Origin: Lachnospiraceae bacterium UBA1721 | Lineage (GTDB): Bacteria; Bacillota; Clostridia; Lachnospirales; Lachnospiraceae | DNA: 38,295 nt | Assembly: GCA_002317155.1 (NCBI GenBank) | Contig: DCIR01000088.1 | Location: 1-38,295 of the forward strand | Reading direction: 5' to 3' | Shown: positions 14,645-23,586 of the stretch, piece by piece | How the letters are laid out: each line of letters starts with the position of its first letter | Position numbering within the stretch: position 1 is the stretch's first letter | Notes under the pieces: generated by a model | Told to the model about the DNA's origin: nothing | The model's database searches: none | What the model saw: only the letters and a program-made list of their open reading frames with translations | Program-made: the position numbers and the translations under genes

Positions 14645-16555
14645 ATGGACAAAAAAGAACGTAAATGTATTGCGGTTGTCATTTCAAAACCGGAAAGAAA
14701 ATATCAGGAAGGTCTTCTCAGAGGTATTTGCAATACGGCCTTTGCCAAGGGAATGAATGTTGCAGTATTTGCTACATCATTGCTGGAAGGTATGGAAGAA
14801 TATCTGTGGGGTGAAGAAGAGATCTACGAGCTTATTCAGTATGATAAGTTCGCTGGTGTTGTGTGCGCAATCGGTTCTTTTTATGGTGGAGAGATTACAG
14901 ATAAAATAAGCAAAAAAATGCAGGAGGTAGCTGCGAGTGGAATTCCTGTTGTAGTGGTTGATGGAAGAGTAGAAGGTCTTCCGAGCTATTTTAATGACGA
15001 TTCTAATGCGGTTGCCGATCTTATAGATCACCTTGTCAAAGAGCATGCTAACAGAGATATTGCTTTTATGACAGGAAGAAAAGGTCATCCTCATGCGGAG
15101 AACGCGCTCCAGAGTTTCCGCAATTGTATGACTAAAAATGGTATCAAGGTCTTCGAGGAGAGAATTTATTACGGAGACTATTGGTACAATGAAGGAGAGA
15201 ATTTCGTTAAGCAGCTTGAAGAGAGCTCTTTGGGTTTGCCTCAGGCTATTATTTGTGCTAATGAGTTTATGGCAATCAGTGTTTACAAAGCTCTGTATGC
15301 AAGAGGGGTATATATGCCCAAGTATATCAAGCTGGCCTGCACAACGAATGATTCATCTACGGCTCCATATTTCCTCGTAGGTGAGAACAGTCTTGAAAAT
15401 GTAGGTCGCGAGGCCTGTGAAAAGATTCTCCGAGTTATCGATGGTGAAGAGCTGGGAGATGAAGAGAAATTCTTCGAATGTAAAAATAACCTTATTACTA
15501 GCGTAGGTTGCGGATGTCAGAAGGCTTCGGCTTATGATTATTCCAAGGAGAGAGGTATTCTGCTGGATACAGATGCAGGATATTTCGGCGAATTGAACTT
15601 TGCTCGTGAGAATATGATTTTTGTAAGAGACTACGCTTCTTTTGCGGAGGCTCTTGAACGTAATATTGAGCATGTACGCGGATACAAGGAAATGCACCTG
15701 TGTATGTGCGAAGGATGGGACGATCCTAACAGAATTATTATGGATATTAAGAAGAATCCATATTCTGACAGGATGCAGATTTTCTATAGCAGAATAGAGA
15801 CTGAAAGTGGAACTAAGGTTACTGTAGAAGGCAAAGAGTCGTTTGAAAAAGTAGATATGTTCCCCGGTTTGTTCGAGGACACGGGAGAACCTACTATATA
15901 CGTATTCCATTCGCTCCATTATTTGGATCGTAATTATGGATATGTGGTACTCAACAATGGTCAGTCGACACACGTGTATGATTATTTGTTTAATTTCTGG
16001 CTTCACGATGTGGCAGACGGTATTGAATCATTGTGCAGACTTAAGAGTGTCAACTATATGTACTATACCGATATTATGACCGGTTTATATAATCGAAACG
16101 GTTATAATACATTGCTGTTTGATGTTGTCGCAGAAGCCAAGAAAAAAGGTAAGTCGATATTATATGCTCTTGCGGATATGAATTTCCTCAAGAAGATCAA
16201 TGATACATACGGACATGAAGAAGGTGATGTGGCTATCAAGGCTGCAGCATCGATTATAAAGGATACTGTTTTCTCTGATGCGCTTGAGGAAAAGAATTTC
16301 CGTATAGGCGGTGATGAATTCGTTAAGATCGCTGTAGGTGATTTTACAGAGGAGAGTATAAAACAGTTCAAAGACAGGCTGTACGAGGCGGCGGATATTT
16401 ATACTAAGAATTCCGGCAAGCCATATATTACCCAGCTGAGTCTGGGCTGTTACATCGGAAAAGCAGATTCTGTTGAAGATATAGATTCATTCCTGTCTAA
16501 GGCTGATGAGGCGATGTATCAGGAAAAAGTACGACTTAAGGCAACAAGACAGTAG
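14645..16555 (+). CDS. Diguanylate cyclase with N-terminal LacI-type sugar-sensor domain
   Basis: 636 residues, ATG 14645 with CGGAGATG upstream. Residues 5-290 are a periplasmic-binding-protein-like sensor of LacI/GalR type (IAVVISKPERKYQEGLLRGI, GIPVVVVDGR, AICANEFMA) with no DNA-binding domain and no signal peptide, so it senses in the cytoplasm. A linker of unknown fold follows. The C-terminal 170 residues are GGDEF: TGLYNRNGYN and RIGGDEF at 553-559, so an active diguanylate cyclase making c-di-GMP is expected. No RxxD inhibitory site is visible ahead of the motif. A sugar-binding-type lipoprotein follows, which suggests linked carbohydrate sensing. Closed by its own terminator. Confidence 0.88.
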   Translation: MDKKERKCIAVVISKPERKYQEGLLRGICNTAFAKGMNVAVFATSLLEGMEEYLWGEEEIYELIQYDKFAGVVCAIGSFYGGEITDKISKKMQEVAASGIPVVVVDGRVEGLPSYFNDDSNAVADLIDHLVKEHANRDIAFMTGRKGHPHAENALQSFRNCMTKNGIKVFEERIYYGDYWYNEGENFVKQLEESSLGLPQAIICANEFMAISVYKALYARGVYMPKYIKLACTTNDSSTAPYFLVGENSLENVGREACEKILRVIDGEELGDEEKFFECKNNLITSVGCGCQKASAYDYSKERGILLDTDAGYFGELNFARENMIFVRDYASFAEALERNIEHVRGYKEMHLCMCEGWDDPNRIIMDIKKNPYSDRMQIFYSRIETESGTKVTVEGKESFEKVDMFPGLFEDTGEPTIYVFHSLHYLDRNYGYVVLNNGQSTHVYDYLFNFWLHDVADGIESLCRLKSVNYMYYTDIMTGLYNRNGYNTLLFDVVAEAKKKGKSILYALADMNFLKKINDTYGHEEGDVAIKAAASIIKDTVFSDALEEKNFRIGGDEFVKIAVGDFTEESIKQFKDRLYEAADIYTKNSGKPYITQLSLGCYIGKADSVEDIDSFLSKADEAMYQEKVRLKATRQ

Positions 16556-16569
16556 TAGATAAAGAGACC

Positions 16570-16604
16570 AAGACCACTTATCTTTTTAGGTAAGTGGTCT
16601 TTTT
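16570..16604 (+). terminator. Rho-independent terminator
   Basis: AAGACCACTTA (16570-16580) / TAAGTGGTCTT (16591-16601) and a T-run. Confidence 0.88.
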
Positions 16605-16644
16605 GTAAAATAATAACGAATTATGTATACGGGAGGAATATATT

Positions 16645-16681
16645 TTAAGTAGTACATTAAGAATGGTTAAGTTTTGTTAAG
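16645..16681 (+). promoter_or_regulatory. Four TTAAG direct repeats, possible response-regulator site
   Basis: TTAAG occurs at 16645, 16657, 16667 and 16677, that is at 12-, 10- and 10-base steps on about one helix face, 190 bases ahead of the solute-binding lipoprotein gene. OmpR/PhoB-family regulators bind direct repeats spaced this way. The rest of the 315-base gap 16556-16871 holds the terminator, an A5T5 tract (16747-16756) and no gene. Confidence 0.45.
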
Positions 16682-16871
16682 AAATATTGAATACGTAAAA
16701 TCATAGTAGTATAACTTTCGGTGTTGAAAGTCAAAACGAACATTTGAAAAATTTTTGACTGGTAACTTAGTTGTAACTCTTGCTATGGTAAATTTCATAT
16801 ATCACAAGCAAAAGAAATGATTTCAGCTAAGGAAATCCTCAGAGGGCGGAAGTTCTCGGGGGAAATCATTT

Positions 16872-19238
16872 ATGAGGAGAATGGGAAGAATGAATAAAAT
16901 GTTCAAAAAGTTAGCTGCTGCGGGAGCTGTATTTGGTATTACGGCTTCAATGGTTTTAGGAGGTTGCGGAAAACAGGATACACAGAACCAGACACAGCTT
17001 GACCCTGACGGAAAGTCTTATGTAGCGGATTTTTATGATGTGAAGGGATTGAGTGGTAAAAATGGATACCTCACCTTTATGGTTGACCATGAGGATAAGA
17101 TTTTTGGTGAGTGCTATGAGTTAGAAGATGAAGAAGGTAGCGGTATATTAGTAGGCTATAATAAATCTGACATGTCAAAGGACGTTACTGTAGATTATGT
17201 CAAAGATTTTGAGGCAAACGTTGATGTAAACGGTATTATCGATGGAGACATTTCCAAGCTCAATACCAGCTTGAGTCTTGTTAATATCGAATTTCAAGAT
17301 GATAAAATCAGACTATTTGCTAACTGGTATGCGTATGATGAGAGTGCATATGAAAATCTCCCCGATGATCCGGACGAAGTAGATATCGATGAGATAGATA
17401 TCGATGAGATTGAGTCTTATTCTAAGTTGTTTGCAATAGATTATAGTCTCAATTATGAATTTATTAGTATGCAGGAGGTAAAAACTGATTTTGCCGATGA
17501 TGAGGGAATGTATTTTTCCAGAATAATGACCGGTAAAGATGGTAACTATTACTTCCAGGGTAATCACGATGTTTATGTTACTGACAGTAGCTTTAATCCT
17601 ATTCAGACTGTAAAGGTCACCAACAACTGGTGTGAAAATATGTTTTGCACTGGTAACGGAGATATCTACGTAGTCTACTATAATGATGATTGGATGAGTG
17701 AGATTGCTAAGGTCAGTGCCGCTAGTAATACTGTGGGTGATAAGCTGGAGCTTGAAAATGCAATGAGGGGATACTGCGCTTCGGCTACAGATGAGAACAT
17801 TCTTTATTATTCGGGCTATGAGACCCTGAACAGCTATGATATTTCAAAAAAAGAAACAACACCGCTTTTCAAATGGCTGGATGTAGATATTAATGGTGAA
17901 AGTACCACTGATATTATTTCATGTGAAGATGGATCATTTTTTGTATGCTGTCATGATTGGAACACTAACACTTCACAGATTGCTAAGATTTATCAGGTAA
18001 GTAACTCAGAGATTACAGTTAAAACCGAAATCAAGATTGCTTCGTTATATGATTATGATTCAGCACTTGATACTGCAATAGTTGCTTTTAATAAGAGTCA
18101 GGATAAGTATCATGTAAGCCTGGAGTGTTACTATGACTGGGAAAAAGATGGTGATACTGTAGATGATGCGATTGCTAATCTCAATAATGCAATTATGGGT
18201 TCATCTGCTCCTGATATTGTTTGTCTCGAGGGACTGGATGTAAGAAATCTTGTTAAAAAGAATATGCTCGAGGACCTTAAGGGAAGTATTTCAAATAGCA
18301 GTGTTATCAACCTCAACGATTATGATGAGAGAGTAATTAATGCATTTACATATGACGGAAAGCTTGTTTCATTGCCTAAGTCATTTAATCTTATGACGAT
18401 AGTTGTTAATTCAAGCGCATTTTCAGATGGTAAGAATGGATGGACCATGGAGGAGATGCTTGATTATATAGCTGCCAACCCGGGATCTGAGCTTGAAGCA
18501 TATATGCTTAGAAGTGATTTCATTGAATCATATGTGGGAAATAGTCTGGATGAATATATTAACTGGGATAACGGCACAGTTAATTTTGATGTTCCCAGCT
18601 TCAGAAGAGCTATGGAGTATGCGGCAACATTACCTGAAGATTTTGATTGGGCAAATGTGGATCCTAACTTTAATTTCTCGGAGGCTCTTTCACAGGGTAA
18701 GGTATTAAGCCAGAGAATGTATCTTAGTGAAACCTCTGATATTCAGATGATTGATGCTTACTTCAAAGAGGGAGCAACATATATTGGATTCCCTAATCCG
18801 GAAGGTAAGAACAGACAGATAATTACTACAGATACCAGCTATGCTATTCTCGCCGGTTCTGCAAATAAGGAAGGAGCTTGGGAGTTCCTCGAGTTCTATA
18901 TCACGCAGGAAAGATCTGAGTGGGATTACAGTTTCCCCAGCAATAAGAATGAACTTCAGGCTATGTTCGATAAGGAGCTTGAGCATGGCGGAGAACCTAA
19001 CGGTTCAGTAATGATGGATGATACCGGTTGGGAATATGAATTCCATTACAGTACTCAGGAAGAGATTGATAAGGTTATCGAGCTTATCGATAATTCGGTA
19101 GCTATTAATGTAGACAACGGAGTAATGGATATTATAAATGAAGAGGCCGGAGGTTATTTCTCGGGTCAGAAGTCTCTTGATGAAGTTATTGGTCTGATTC
19201 AGAGCAGAATTCAGATTTATGTATCTGAGAGAATGTAA
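16872..19238 (+). CDS. Long extracellular solute-binding lipoprotein (ABC sugar-transporter type)
   Basis: 788 residues. ATG 16872 has GGGGG 9 bases upstream; ATG 16890 is an alternative. Signal peptide with lipobox VLGGC, so C32 would be lipidated and the protein anchored outside the membrane. Residues about 40-380 are strand-rich and contain repeated motifs (DIDEI twice, by a 15-base tandem repeat near 17391), resembling a propeller-like sensor region. From about residue 395 the family-1 solute-binding fold starts (YDSALDTAIVAFNKSQ, SAPDIVCLEG, YAILAGSANKEGAWEFLEFY). No permease genes are adjacent, so it may work with transporters elsewhere. At almost twice the usual length it is probably a two-domain version common in Lachnospiraceae. 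Confidence 0.82.
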   Translation: MRRMGRMNKMFKKLAAAGAVFGITASMVLGGCGKQDTQNQTQLDPDGKSYVADFYDVKGLSGKNGYLTFMVDHEDKIFGECYELEDEEGSGILVGYNKSDMSKDVTVDYVKDFEANVDVNGIIDGDISKLNTSLSLVNIEFQDDKIRLFANWYAYDESAYENLPDDPDEVDIDEIDIDEIESYSKLFAIDYSLNYEFISMQEVKTDFADDEGMYFSRIMTGKDGNYYFQGNHDVYVTDSSFNPIQTVKVTNNWCENMFCTGNGDIYVVYYNDDWMSEIAKVSAASNTVGDKLELENAMRGYCASATDENILYYSGYETLNSYDISKKETTPLFKWLDVDINGESTTDIISCEDGSFFVCCHDWNTNTSQIAKIYQVSNSEITVKTEIKIASLYDYDSALDTAIVAFNKSQDKYHVSLECYYDWEKDGDTVDDAIANLNNAIMGSSAPDIVCLEGLDVRNLVKKNMLEDLKGSISNSSVINLNDYDERVINAFTYDGKLVSLPKSFNLMTIVVNSSAFSDGKNGWTMEEMLDYIAANPGSELEAYMLRSDFIESYVGNSLDEYINWDNGTVNFDVPSFRRAMEYAATLPEDFDWANVDPNFNFSEALSQGKVLSQRMYLSETSDIQMIDAYFKEGATYIGFPNPEGKNRQIITTDTSYAILAGSANKEGAWEFLEFYITQERSEWDYSFPSNKNELQAMFDKELEHGGEPNGSVMMDDTGWEYEFHYSTQEEIDKVIELIDNSVAINVDNGVMDIINEEAGGYFSGQKSLDEVIGLIQSRIQIYVSERM

Positions 19239-19242
19239 AAAA

Positions 19243-19276
19243 GCAGCCGTTTCGCGATGTGCGAAGCGGCTGTTTT
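19243..19276. terminator. Bidirectional terminator between convergent genes
   Basis: CAGCCG-T-TTCGC pairs with GCGAA-G-CGGCTG around GATGT. T-runs lie on both sides (TTTT on plus, six T on minus), so it serves both the lipoprotein gene and the GH43 gene. Confidence 0.85.
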
Positions 19277-19310
19277 CTAATTACAATTTTGTTTCCGTTA
19301 ATCGGTATGA

Positions 19311-20276
19311 TTAAGGATTGATGGTCTGGATAGTGCCATCCTCATTGAACTTGAGCTCAACGTACTTAACATTACGACGATGGTTGATACCATTTGAAAG
19401 CTCGCAATCATGATAGAAGAGATACCACTTTCCCTTGTACTCTACTACTGAGTGGTGAGTAGTCCAACCAAGAACGGGCTCAAGGATACGTCCCTTGTAG
19501 GTGAAAGGTCCGTAAGGATTGTCACCAACTGCGTATACTGCATAGTGAGTGGTTCCGGTAGAGTAGGTGAAGTAATACTTGTCACCACGCTTGAAGGTCC
19601 AAGGTCCTTCGAAGTAACGTCTGTCTTCGTCACCAGCGAGAAGCTCGTTGCCATTTTCATCGAGAATAACAACGTCTCTGGGAGTCTCAGCGAAGGTGTG
19701 CATATCCTTGCTCATAAGAGCTACTTTAGGCCATACTGCATGCTCGTCCTTAGCAGGCTCAGTGCCGTTGGGATCGAAGCTGCCGGTGCGGTACTTCTCA
19801 AGCTGTCCGCCCCAAAGACCACCAAAGTATACATATACCTGATCGTCATCATCCTTGAAAGAGCAAGGATCGATAGAGAAGCTTCCGGGAATGTAATTCT
19901 CATCGGGAGTGAAAGGTCCTTCAGGCTTGTCGCTTACAGCAACACCGATATGGAAGATACCATCCTTATCTCTTGCAGGGAAGAAGAGATAATACTTACC
20001 GTCAACATATGCAGCATCGGGTGCCCACATCTGCTTAGATACCCACGGAACGTCCTTCATGTGAAGAGCCTCACCGTGATCAATTACTTCATCTCCTTCG
20101 GGAGTCATAGAGAGGATGTGATAGTCCTCCATCTGATACTCATCTCCGTCATCATTATCTTCGCCGTTATGAGCGATATCATGTGAAGGATAGATATAGA
20201 TTCTGTCATTGAATACATGTGCAGAAGGATCTGCTGTGAAAATGTGTGATACGAGAGGTGTTTTCTCTTTAATCAT
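19311..20276 (-). CDS. Glycoside hydrolase family 43 enzyme (arabinosidase/xylosidase type)
   Basis: 321 residues; AAGGAGA stands 7 bases before the minus-strand ATG. GH43 five-bladed propeller hallmarks: ADPSAHVF with probable catalytic base D16, WAPDAAYVDGKYYLFFPARD, SIDPCSF with D136 as pKa modulator, and YFEGPW with E223 as acid, then GKWYLFYHD near the end. No signal peptide, so it acts in the cytoplasm on imported oligosaccharides from arabinan or xylan. The exact substrate cannot be told from sequence alone. It faces a solute-binding lipoprotein, in line with plant-polysaccharide use. Confidence 0.92.
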   Translation of the reverse strand: MIKEKTPLVSHIFTADPSAHVFNDRIYIYPSHDIAHNGEDNDDGDEYQMEDYHILSMTPEGDEVIDHGEALHMKDVPWVSKQMWAPDAAYVDGKYYLFFPARDKDGIFHIGVAVSDKPEGPFTPDENYIPGSFSIDPCSFKDDDDQVYVYFGGLWGGQLEKYRTGSFDPNGTEPAKDEHAVWPKVALMSKDMHTFAETPRDVVILDENGNELLAGDEDRRYFEGPWTFKRGDKYYFTYSTGTTHYAVYAVGDNPYGPFTYKGRILEPVLGWTTHHSVVEYKGKWYLFYHDCELSNGINHRRNVKYVELKFNEDGTIQTINP

Positions 20277-20437
20277 TCTGTCTCCTTACTGCATGGGCAT
20301 ATATAAAATTATGCAAAACCATGCGATACGATTTGTTGATGGTAATAGGATAGCAGATTTTTTTTATAAAAAATAACTATATATGTCGCAGTTTTGCCGA
20401 AATTGGTTATTTGTTGCTTAAAATTCGCAGAAAACAA

Positions 20438-20472
20438 AACAGGGCAAGCGATTTGTCATCGCTCACCCTGTT
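20438..20472 (-). terminator. Terminator of argG
   Basis: AACAGGG and CCCTGTT arms with inner AGCGAT/ATCGCT pairing; on the minus strand it is followed by a T-rich tract (GTTTTGTTTTC). It lies just beyond the argG stop codon. The rest of 20277-20492 holds the upstream region of the GH43 gene and no gene. Confidence 0.8.
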
Positions 20473-20492
20473 AATTATTGGTTAATTATCAA

Positions 20493-21716
20493 TTACTTCT
20501 TGTTCTCGTTCTTGAGCTCATTCATTCTCATAGCACGAACCTTGAGAGGAAGTCCCCAGAGAGTGATGAAGCCTTCTGCATCATGGTGATCATACATATC
20601 ACCGGTAGTGAATGATGCAAGTGACTCACTGTAGAGTGAGTAAGGAGAAGTGGTACCGTTCTTAATGATGTTACCCTTGTAGAGACGAAGCTTTACTTCA
20701 CCGGTAACATACTGCTGAGTGGTAGCAGTGAAAGCTGAGATAGCTTCGCGGATAGGAGTAAACCACTTTCCTTCGTATACGATACCGGCCATCTTGTTAC
20801 CGAGATCCTTCTTAAGAGCGATGGTGTCGCGGTCAAGAACGAGCTCTTCAAGCTGCTGATGAGCCTCCATAAGAATGGTTCCGCCAGGAGTCTCGTATAC
20901 GCCACGGCTCTTCATACCTACAACACGGTTCTCAACGATATCAACGATACCAACACCGTGCTTACCACCGATAGCATTGAGCTTACGGATGATGTCTGCA
21001 ACCTTCATCTTTTCACCGTTAAGTGAAACGGGAACACCCTTTTCGAAGGTAAGTGTAAGCTCTTCGCCCTCTTCAGGAGCCTTCTCGGGAGTTACGCCGA
21101 GAACGAGCATGTGATCATAGTTGGGAGCCTTAGCGGGATCCTCGAGCTCGAGTCCCTCGTGGCTGATGTGCCAAAGGTTTCTGTCACGGCTGTAAGACTG
21201 GTCAGTTCCGAAAGGAAGATCGATGCCATGAGCCTTGCAGTAGTCGATCTCTGCCTGACGAGAATCCATCTGCCATCTGTCATCACGCCAAGGAGCGATA
21301 ACCTTGATATCGGGAGCAAGAGCCTTGATGCCAAGCTCGAAACGAATCTGGTCGTTACCCTTACCGGTAGCACCGTGGCAAATAGCTACAGCGTTCTCCT
21401 TGCGAGCGATCTCAACAAGCTTAGCAGCGATGCCGGGACGAGCCATTGCGGTACCCATAAGGTACTTGTGCTCGTATACAGCGCCTGCCTGTACGCAAGG
21501 CATAATATAATTTTCTGCAAAATCATCTACGATATCTTCGATGTAGAGCTTAGATGCGCCTGAGAGCTTAGCACGCTCCTCAAGTCCGTCGAGCTCCTCA
21601 CCCTGTCCGCAGTCGATGCAGCAGCATACTACTTCATAACCATAGGTTTCCTTAAGCCAGGGAATGATAGCTGTGGTATCAAGTCCACCGGAATAAGCCA
21701 ATACAACTTTCTCCAT
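20493..21716 (-). CDS. argG: Argininosuccinate synthase
   Basis: 407 residues, the normal length. It joins citrulline and aspartate with ATP to give argininosuccinate, the next-to-last step of arginine synthesis, in the cytoplasm. The PP-loop AYSGGLDTT at residues 8-16, HGATGKGNDQIRFE, and the DQSYSRDRNLWHISHEG segment are all intact. AAAGGA lies before the minus-strand ATG. argH is not beside it in this window, so the gene appears to be transcribed alone, ending at the hairpin at 20438. Confidence 0.98.
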   Translation of the reverse strand: MEKVVLAYSGGLDTTAIIPWLKETYGYEVVCCCIDCGQGEELDGLEERAKLSGASKLYIEDIVDDFAENYIMPCVQAGAVYEHKYLMGTAMARPGIAAKLVEIARKENAVAICHGATGKGNDQIRFELGIKALAPDIKVIAPWRDDRWQMDSRQAEIDYCKAHGIDLPFGTDQSYSRDRNLWHISHEGLELEDPAKAPNYDHMLVLGVTPEKAPEEGEELTLTFEKGVPVSLNGEKMKVADIIRKLNAIGGKHGVGIVDIVENRVVGMKSRGVYETPGGTILMEAHQQLEELVLDRDTIALKKDLGNKMAGIVYEGKWFTPIREAISAFTATTQQYVTGEVKLRLYKGNIIKNGTTSPYSLYSESLASFTTGDMYDHHDAEGFITLWGLPLKVRAMRMNELKNENKK

Positions 21717-21738
21717 TTTAATGTATCCTTTCTATAAT

Positions 21739-21772
21739 ATAATATATATCGTTTCAATTGTTTCAAACGATA
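21739..21772 (-). promoter_or_regulatory. argG promoter with overlapping dyad
   Basis: On the minus strand, TTGAAA (21766-21761) and TATTAT (21744-21739) are spaced by 16 bases. A TATCGTTT/AAACGATA inverted repeat (21747-21772) covers the -35 and spacer. It could be an arginine-responsive operator but does not clearly match the usual ArgR box. Confidence 0.45.
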
Positions 21773-21813
21773 CTCCCGAAAGAGAGTGTTGTCAACAAAA
21801 ACGCACTAAATAA

Positions 21814-22665
21814 TTAATACAGAGTACCAGGAATAGTAATTAATGAATAATCCTGTTCTGCAAGGTCCATTGGATTGCCACATCCCAAGGCATCTGTCAC
21901 ATCGTAAAATATTGACTCGGCTGGGTTGTCAGCGCTGGCAGCGTAATATAAATATGTTACGACTGTAGTATCCTCAATGTAGGTTCCGTATCCACTGTAG
22001 CACGTTACATAGTTACGCTCATAAGTATCATACCAGATTGAAGTCCACATATGGTAATATTCACTTTCTGCTTCACCCATGATATCTTCTACAGCATCCA
22101 TAGTGGTTATCTCAGATAAGAAACCGTTTAATCTCATCTTATAATAATTGCGGGCTTCTTCTTCTGTATTACAAGTCCAGACTGATACTTTAAGCTGGCT
22201 TACATCTTCAAGATTGGCTTTATATGCATTCATGATTGTACCGGTGTATTGAGAGAGATCATCCTTATAGTTTTCAGCTGATGCACAAACACCGTTAAGA
22301 ATTCTATTCGTATATAGTTCCTCATCACTTTCGTAAAACATTTCTTCGATGGATATAAAAATAAATCCGTGATTTTCAAATACCTGTTCAAGTCGTTGGG
22401 CAACCGGACTATCGAATACCGGACGTACATAAGCATCATCTTCAGAAGTATCAAGAGGGTCATCTTCAGAGGTATTATCCTCAGAATCGTTATCTTTAGA
22501 TGTATTATCATCTTCAGAATTGTTATCAACATCACTGCCGGTATTCTCACCGGAAGTTTCTTCGGTTGAATTATCTTTGGTCGGATCAGAAGCACTACTT
22601 GTTGTACATGCTGTCAGTGACAAAAGCATAGCAGTAACGATAAATATGGTTAATATTTTTTTCAT
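21814..22665 (-). CDS. Uncharacterised lipoprotein with an acidic, Ser/Thr/Asn-rich linker
   Basis: 283 residues from the minus-strand ATG at 22665, which follows GAGGAGAGGG; an ATG 15 bases earlier is possible. Signal peptide MKKILTIFIVTAMLLSLTAC ends in a lipobox with Cys, so it is an outer-face lipoprotein. Next comes a low-complexity linker of about 60 residues made of D, E, N, S and T. The C-terminal domain (VAQRLEQVFENHGFIF onward) is not a family I know. It reads toward argG with no clear terminator, and stands divergent to the two-component genes. Confidence 0.75.
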   Translation of the reverse strand: MKKILTIFIVTAMLLSLTACTTSSASDPTKDNSTEETSGENTGSDVDNNSEDDNTSKDNDSEDNTSEDDPLDTSEDDAYVRPVFDSPVAQRLEQVFENHGFIFISIEEMFYESDEELYTNRILNGVCASAENYKDDLSQYTGTIMNAYKANLEDVSQLKVSVWTCNTEEEARNYYKMRLNGFLSEITTMDAVEDIMGEAESEYYHMWTSIWYDTYERNYVTCYSGYGTYIEDTTVVTYLYYAASADNPAESIFYDVTDALGCGNPMDLAEQDYSLITIPGTLY

Positions 22666-22838
22666 AATCCCTCTCCTCATCCGATTCTGAAAAATGTAAT
22701 ATGAAATATGTCTAGAATATACTTAAATAAAAAACAAATATAAGAATAACGAAAAAATACAAGTTTTTCAAGGGATGTATACGATGAGTATATATGTGAT
22801 AATATGTACATATCATATTAAATACAGATGGAGATGAT

Positions 22839-23528
22839 ATGGGAAAAAGAATTTTGATTGTTGAAGACAATCGTGAGATTAATAAAATGCTTTCTTCATA
22901 TCTTAAAGATAACGGATATGAAGTGTTGAATGCATATGATGGCAATGTAGCGCAGACGGTTTTAAAAAAGCAGGAGTATGATCTGGTGCTGATGGATCTG
23001 ATGCTTCCAATCATCAGCGGTGAGCAGCTGATAAAGGATTTAAGAGGATATTCGAATGTGCCTGTAATCGTTATATCTGCGAAATCAATGATAGAGACAC
23101 GCATCGAGATGCTCAGAGTAGGAGCGGACGATTATATCATTAAGCCCTTTGATCTGGGTGAAGTCCTGGTCAGAATAGAAGCGGTATTGCGCAGAATAGA
23201 AGGGGGAAATCTTCAGCAGGATAAACCGGCAGAAGTCCTTACTCACGGAGAGCTTAGTCTCTATACAGATGAGTTGAGAGTTACCTTTAAGGGGGAAAAT
23301 GTATCGCTTACTTCCAAGGAAGTTAAGATTTTGGAGATGCTTTTGAGACATCCGCAGAAGACTTTTTCCAAAGCAAATCTGTATGAGGCGGTATGGAACG
23401 AGGAATATCTTTATGAGGATAATACCATCAACGTGCATGTGAGTAATCTGAGAAATAAACTCAAGAAAGCTACGGACAATGATTATGTTGAGACGGTATG
23501 GGGCATAGGCTACAGGCTAAAGGCTTAG
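22839..23528 (+). CDS. OmpR-family response regulator
   Basis: 229 residues, ATG 22839 with GGAGATGAT upstream. Receiver domain with acidic pocket VEDN, phosphoacceptor D53 (LVLMDLMLP) and K102 (IIKPFD). The C-terminal winged helix ends NTINVHVSNLRNKLKKATDN and the VWGIGYRLKA strand typical of OmpR/PhoB. It should bind DNA after phosphorylation by the kinase encoded next. Context (ABC transporter with ATPase and two permeases shortly downstream) suggests it controls peptide-antibiotic or stress response transport. Confidence 0.95.
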   Translation: MGKRILIVEDNREINKMLSSYLKDNGYEVLNAYDGNVAQTVLKKQEYDLVLMDLMLPIISGEQLIKDLRGYSNVPVIVISAKSMIETRIEMLRVGADDYIIKPFDLGEVLVRIEAVLRRIEGGNLQQDKPAEVLTHGELSLYTDELRVTFKGENVSLTSKEVKILEMLLRHPQKTFSKANLYEAVWNEEYLYEDNTINVHVSNLRNKLKKATDNDYVETVWGIGYRLKA

Positions 23529-23556
23529 AAATTCAGAAGCGCCCGAATCTGTCGAT

Positions 23557-23586
23557 TTGGACGTGGGATATAGGTTAAAGGCGTAA
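23557..23586 (+). pseudogene. Remnant of a second response-regulator C-terminus
   Basis: Between the regulator stop and the kinase ATG, one frame reads DLDVGYRLKA then TAA, repeating the GYRLKA ending of the gene before it. The TAA shares its A with the kinase ATG (TAATG), the junction expected of an intact regulator/kinase pair. Confidence 0.55.

Noticed and set aside
15353..16006. 217-residue minus-strand frame
   Set aside because: Lies within the diguanylate cyclase gene, with Cys/Ile/His-rich sequence typical of an antisense frame.
19452..20186. 244-residue plus-strand frame opposite the GH43 gene
   Set aside because: No ribosome binding site and no domain pattern; the minus strand has an intact GH43 enzyme with its own site and terminator.
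21111..21563. 150-residue plus-strand frame opposite argG
   Set aside because: argG is complete on the other strand; this frame has no start signal.
21717..21813. T-box or other riboswitch before argG
   Set aside because: The leader is too short (under 100 bases) and lacks a T-box motif or terminator/antiterminator pair.
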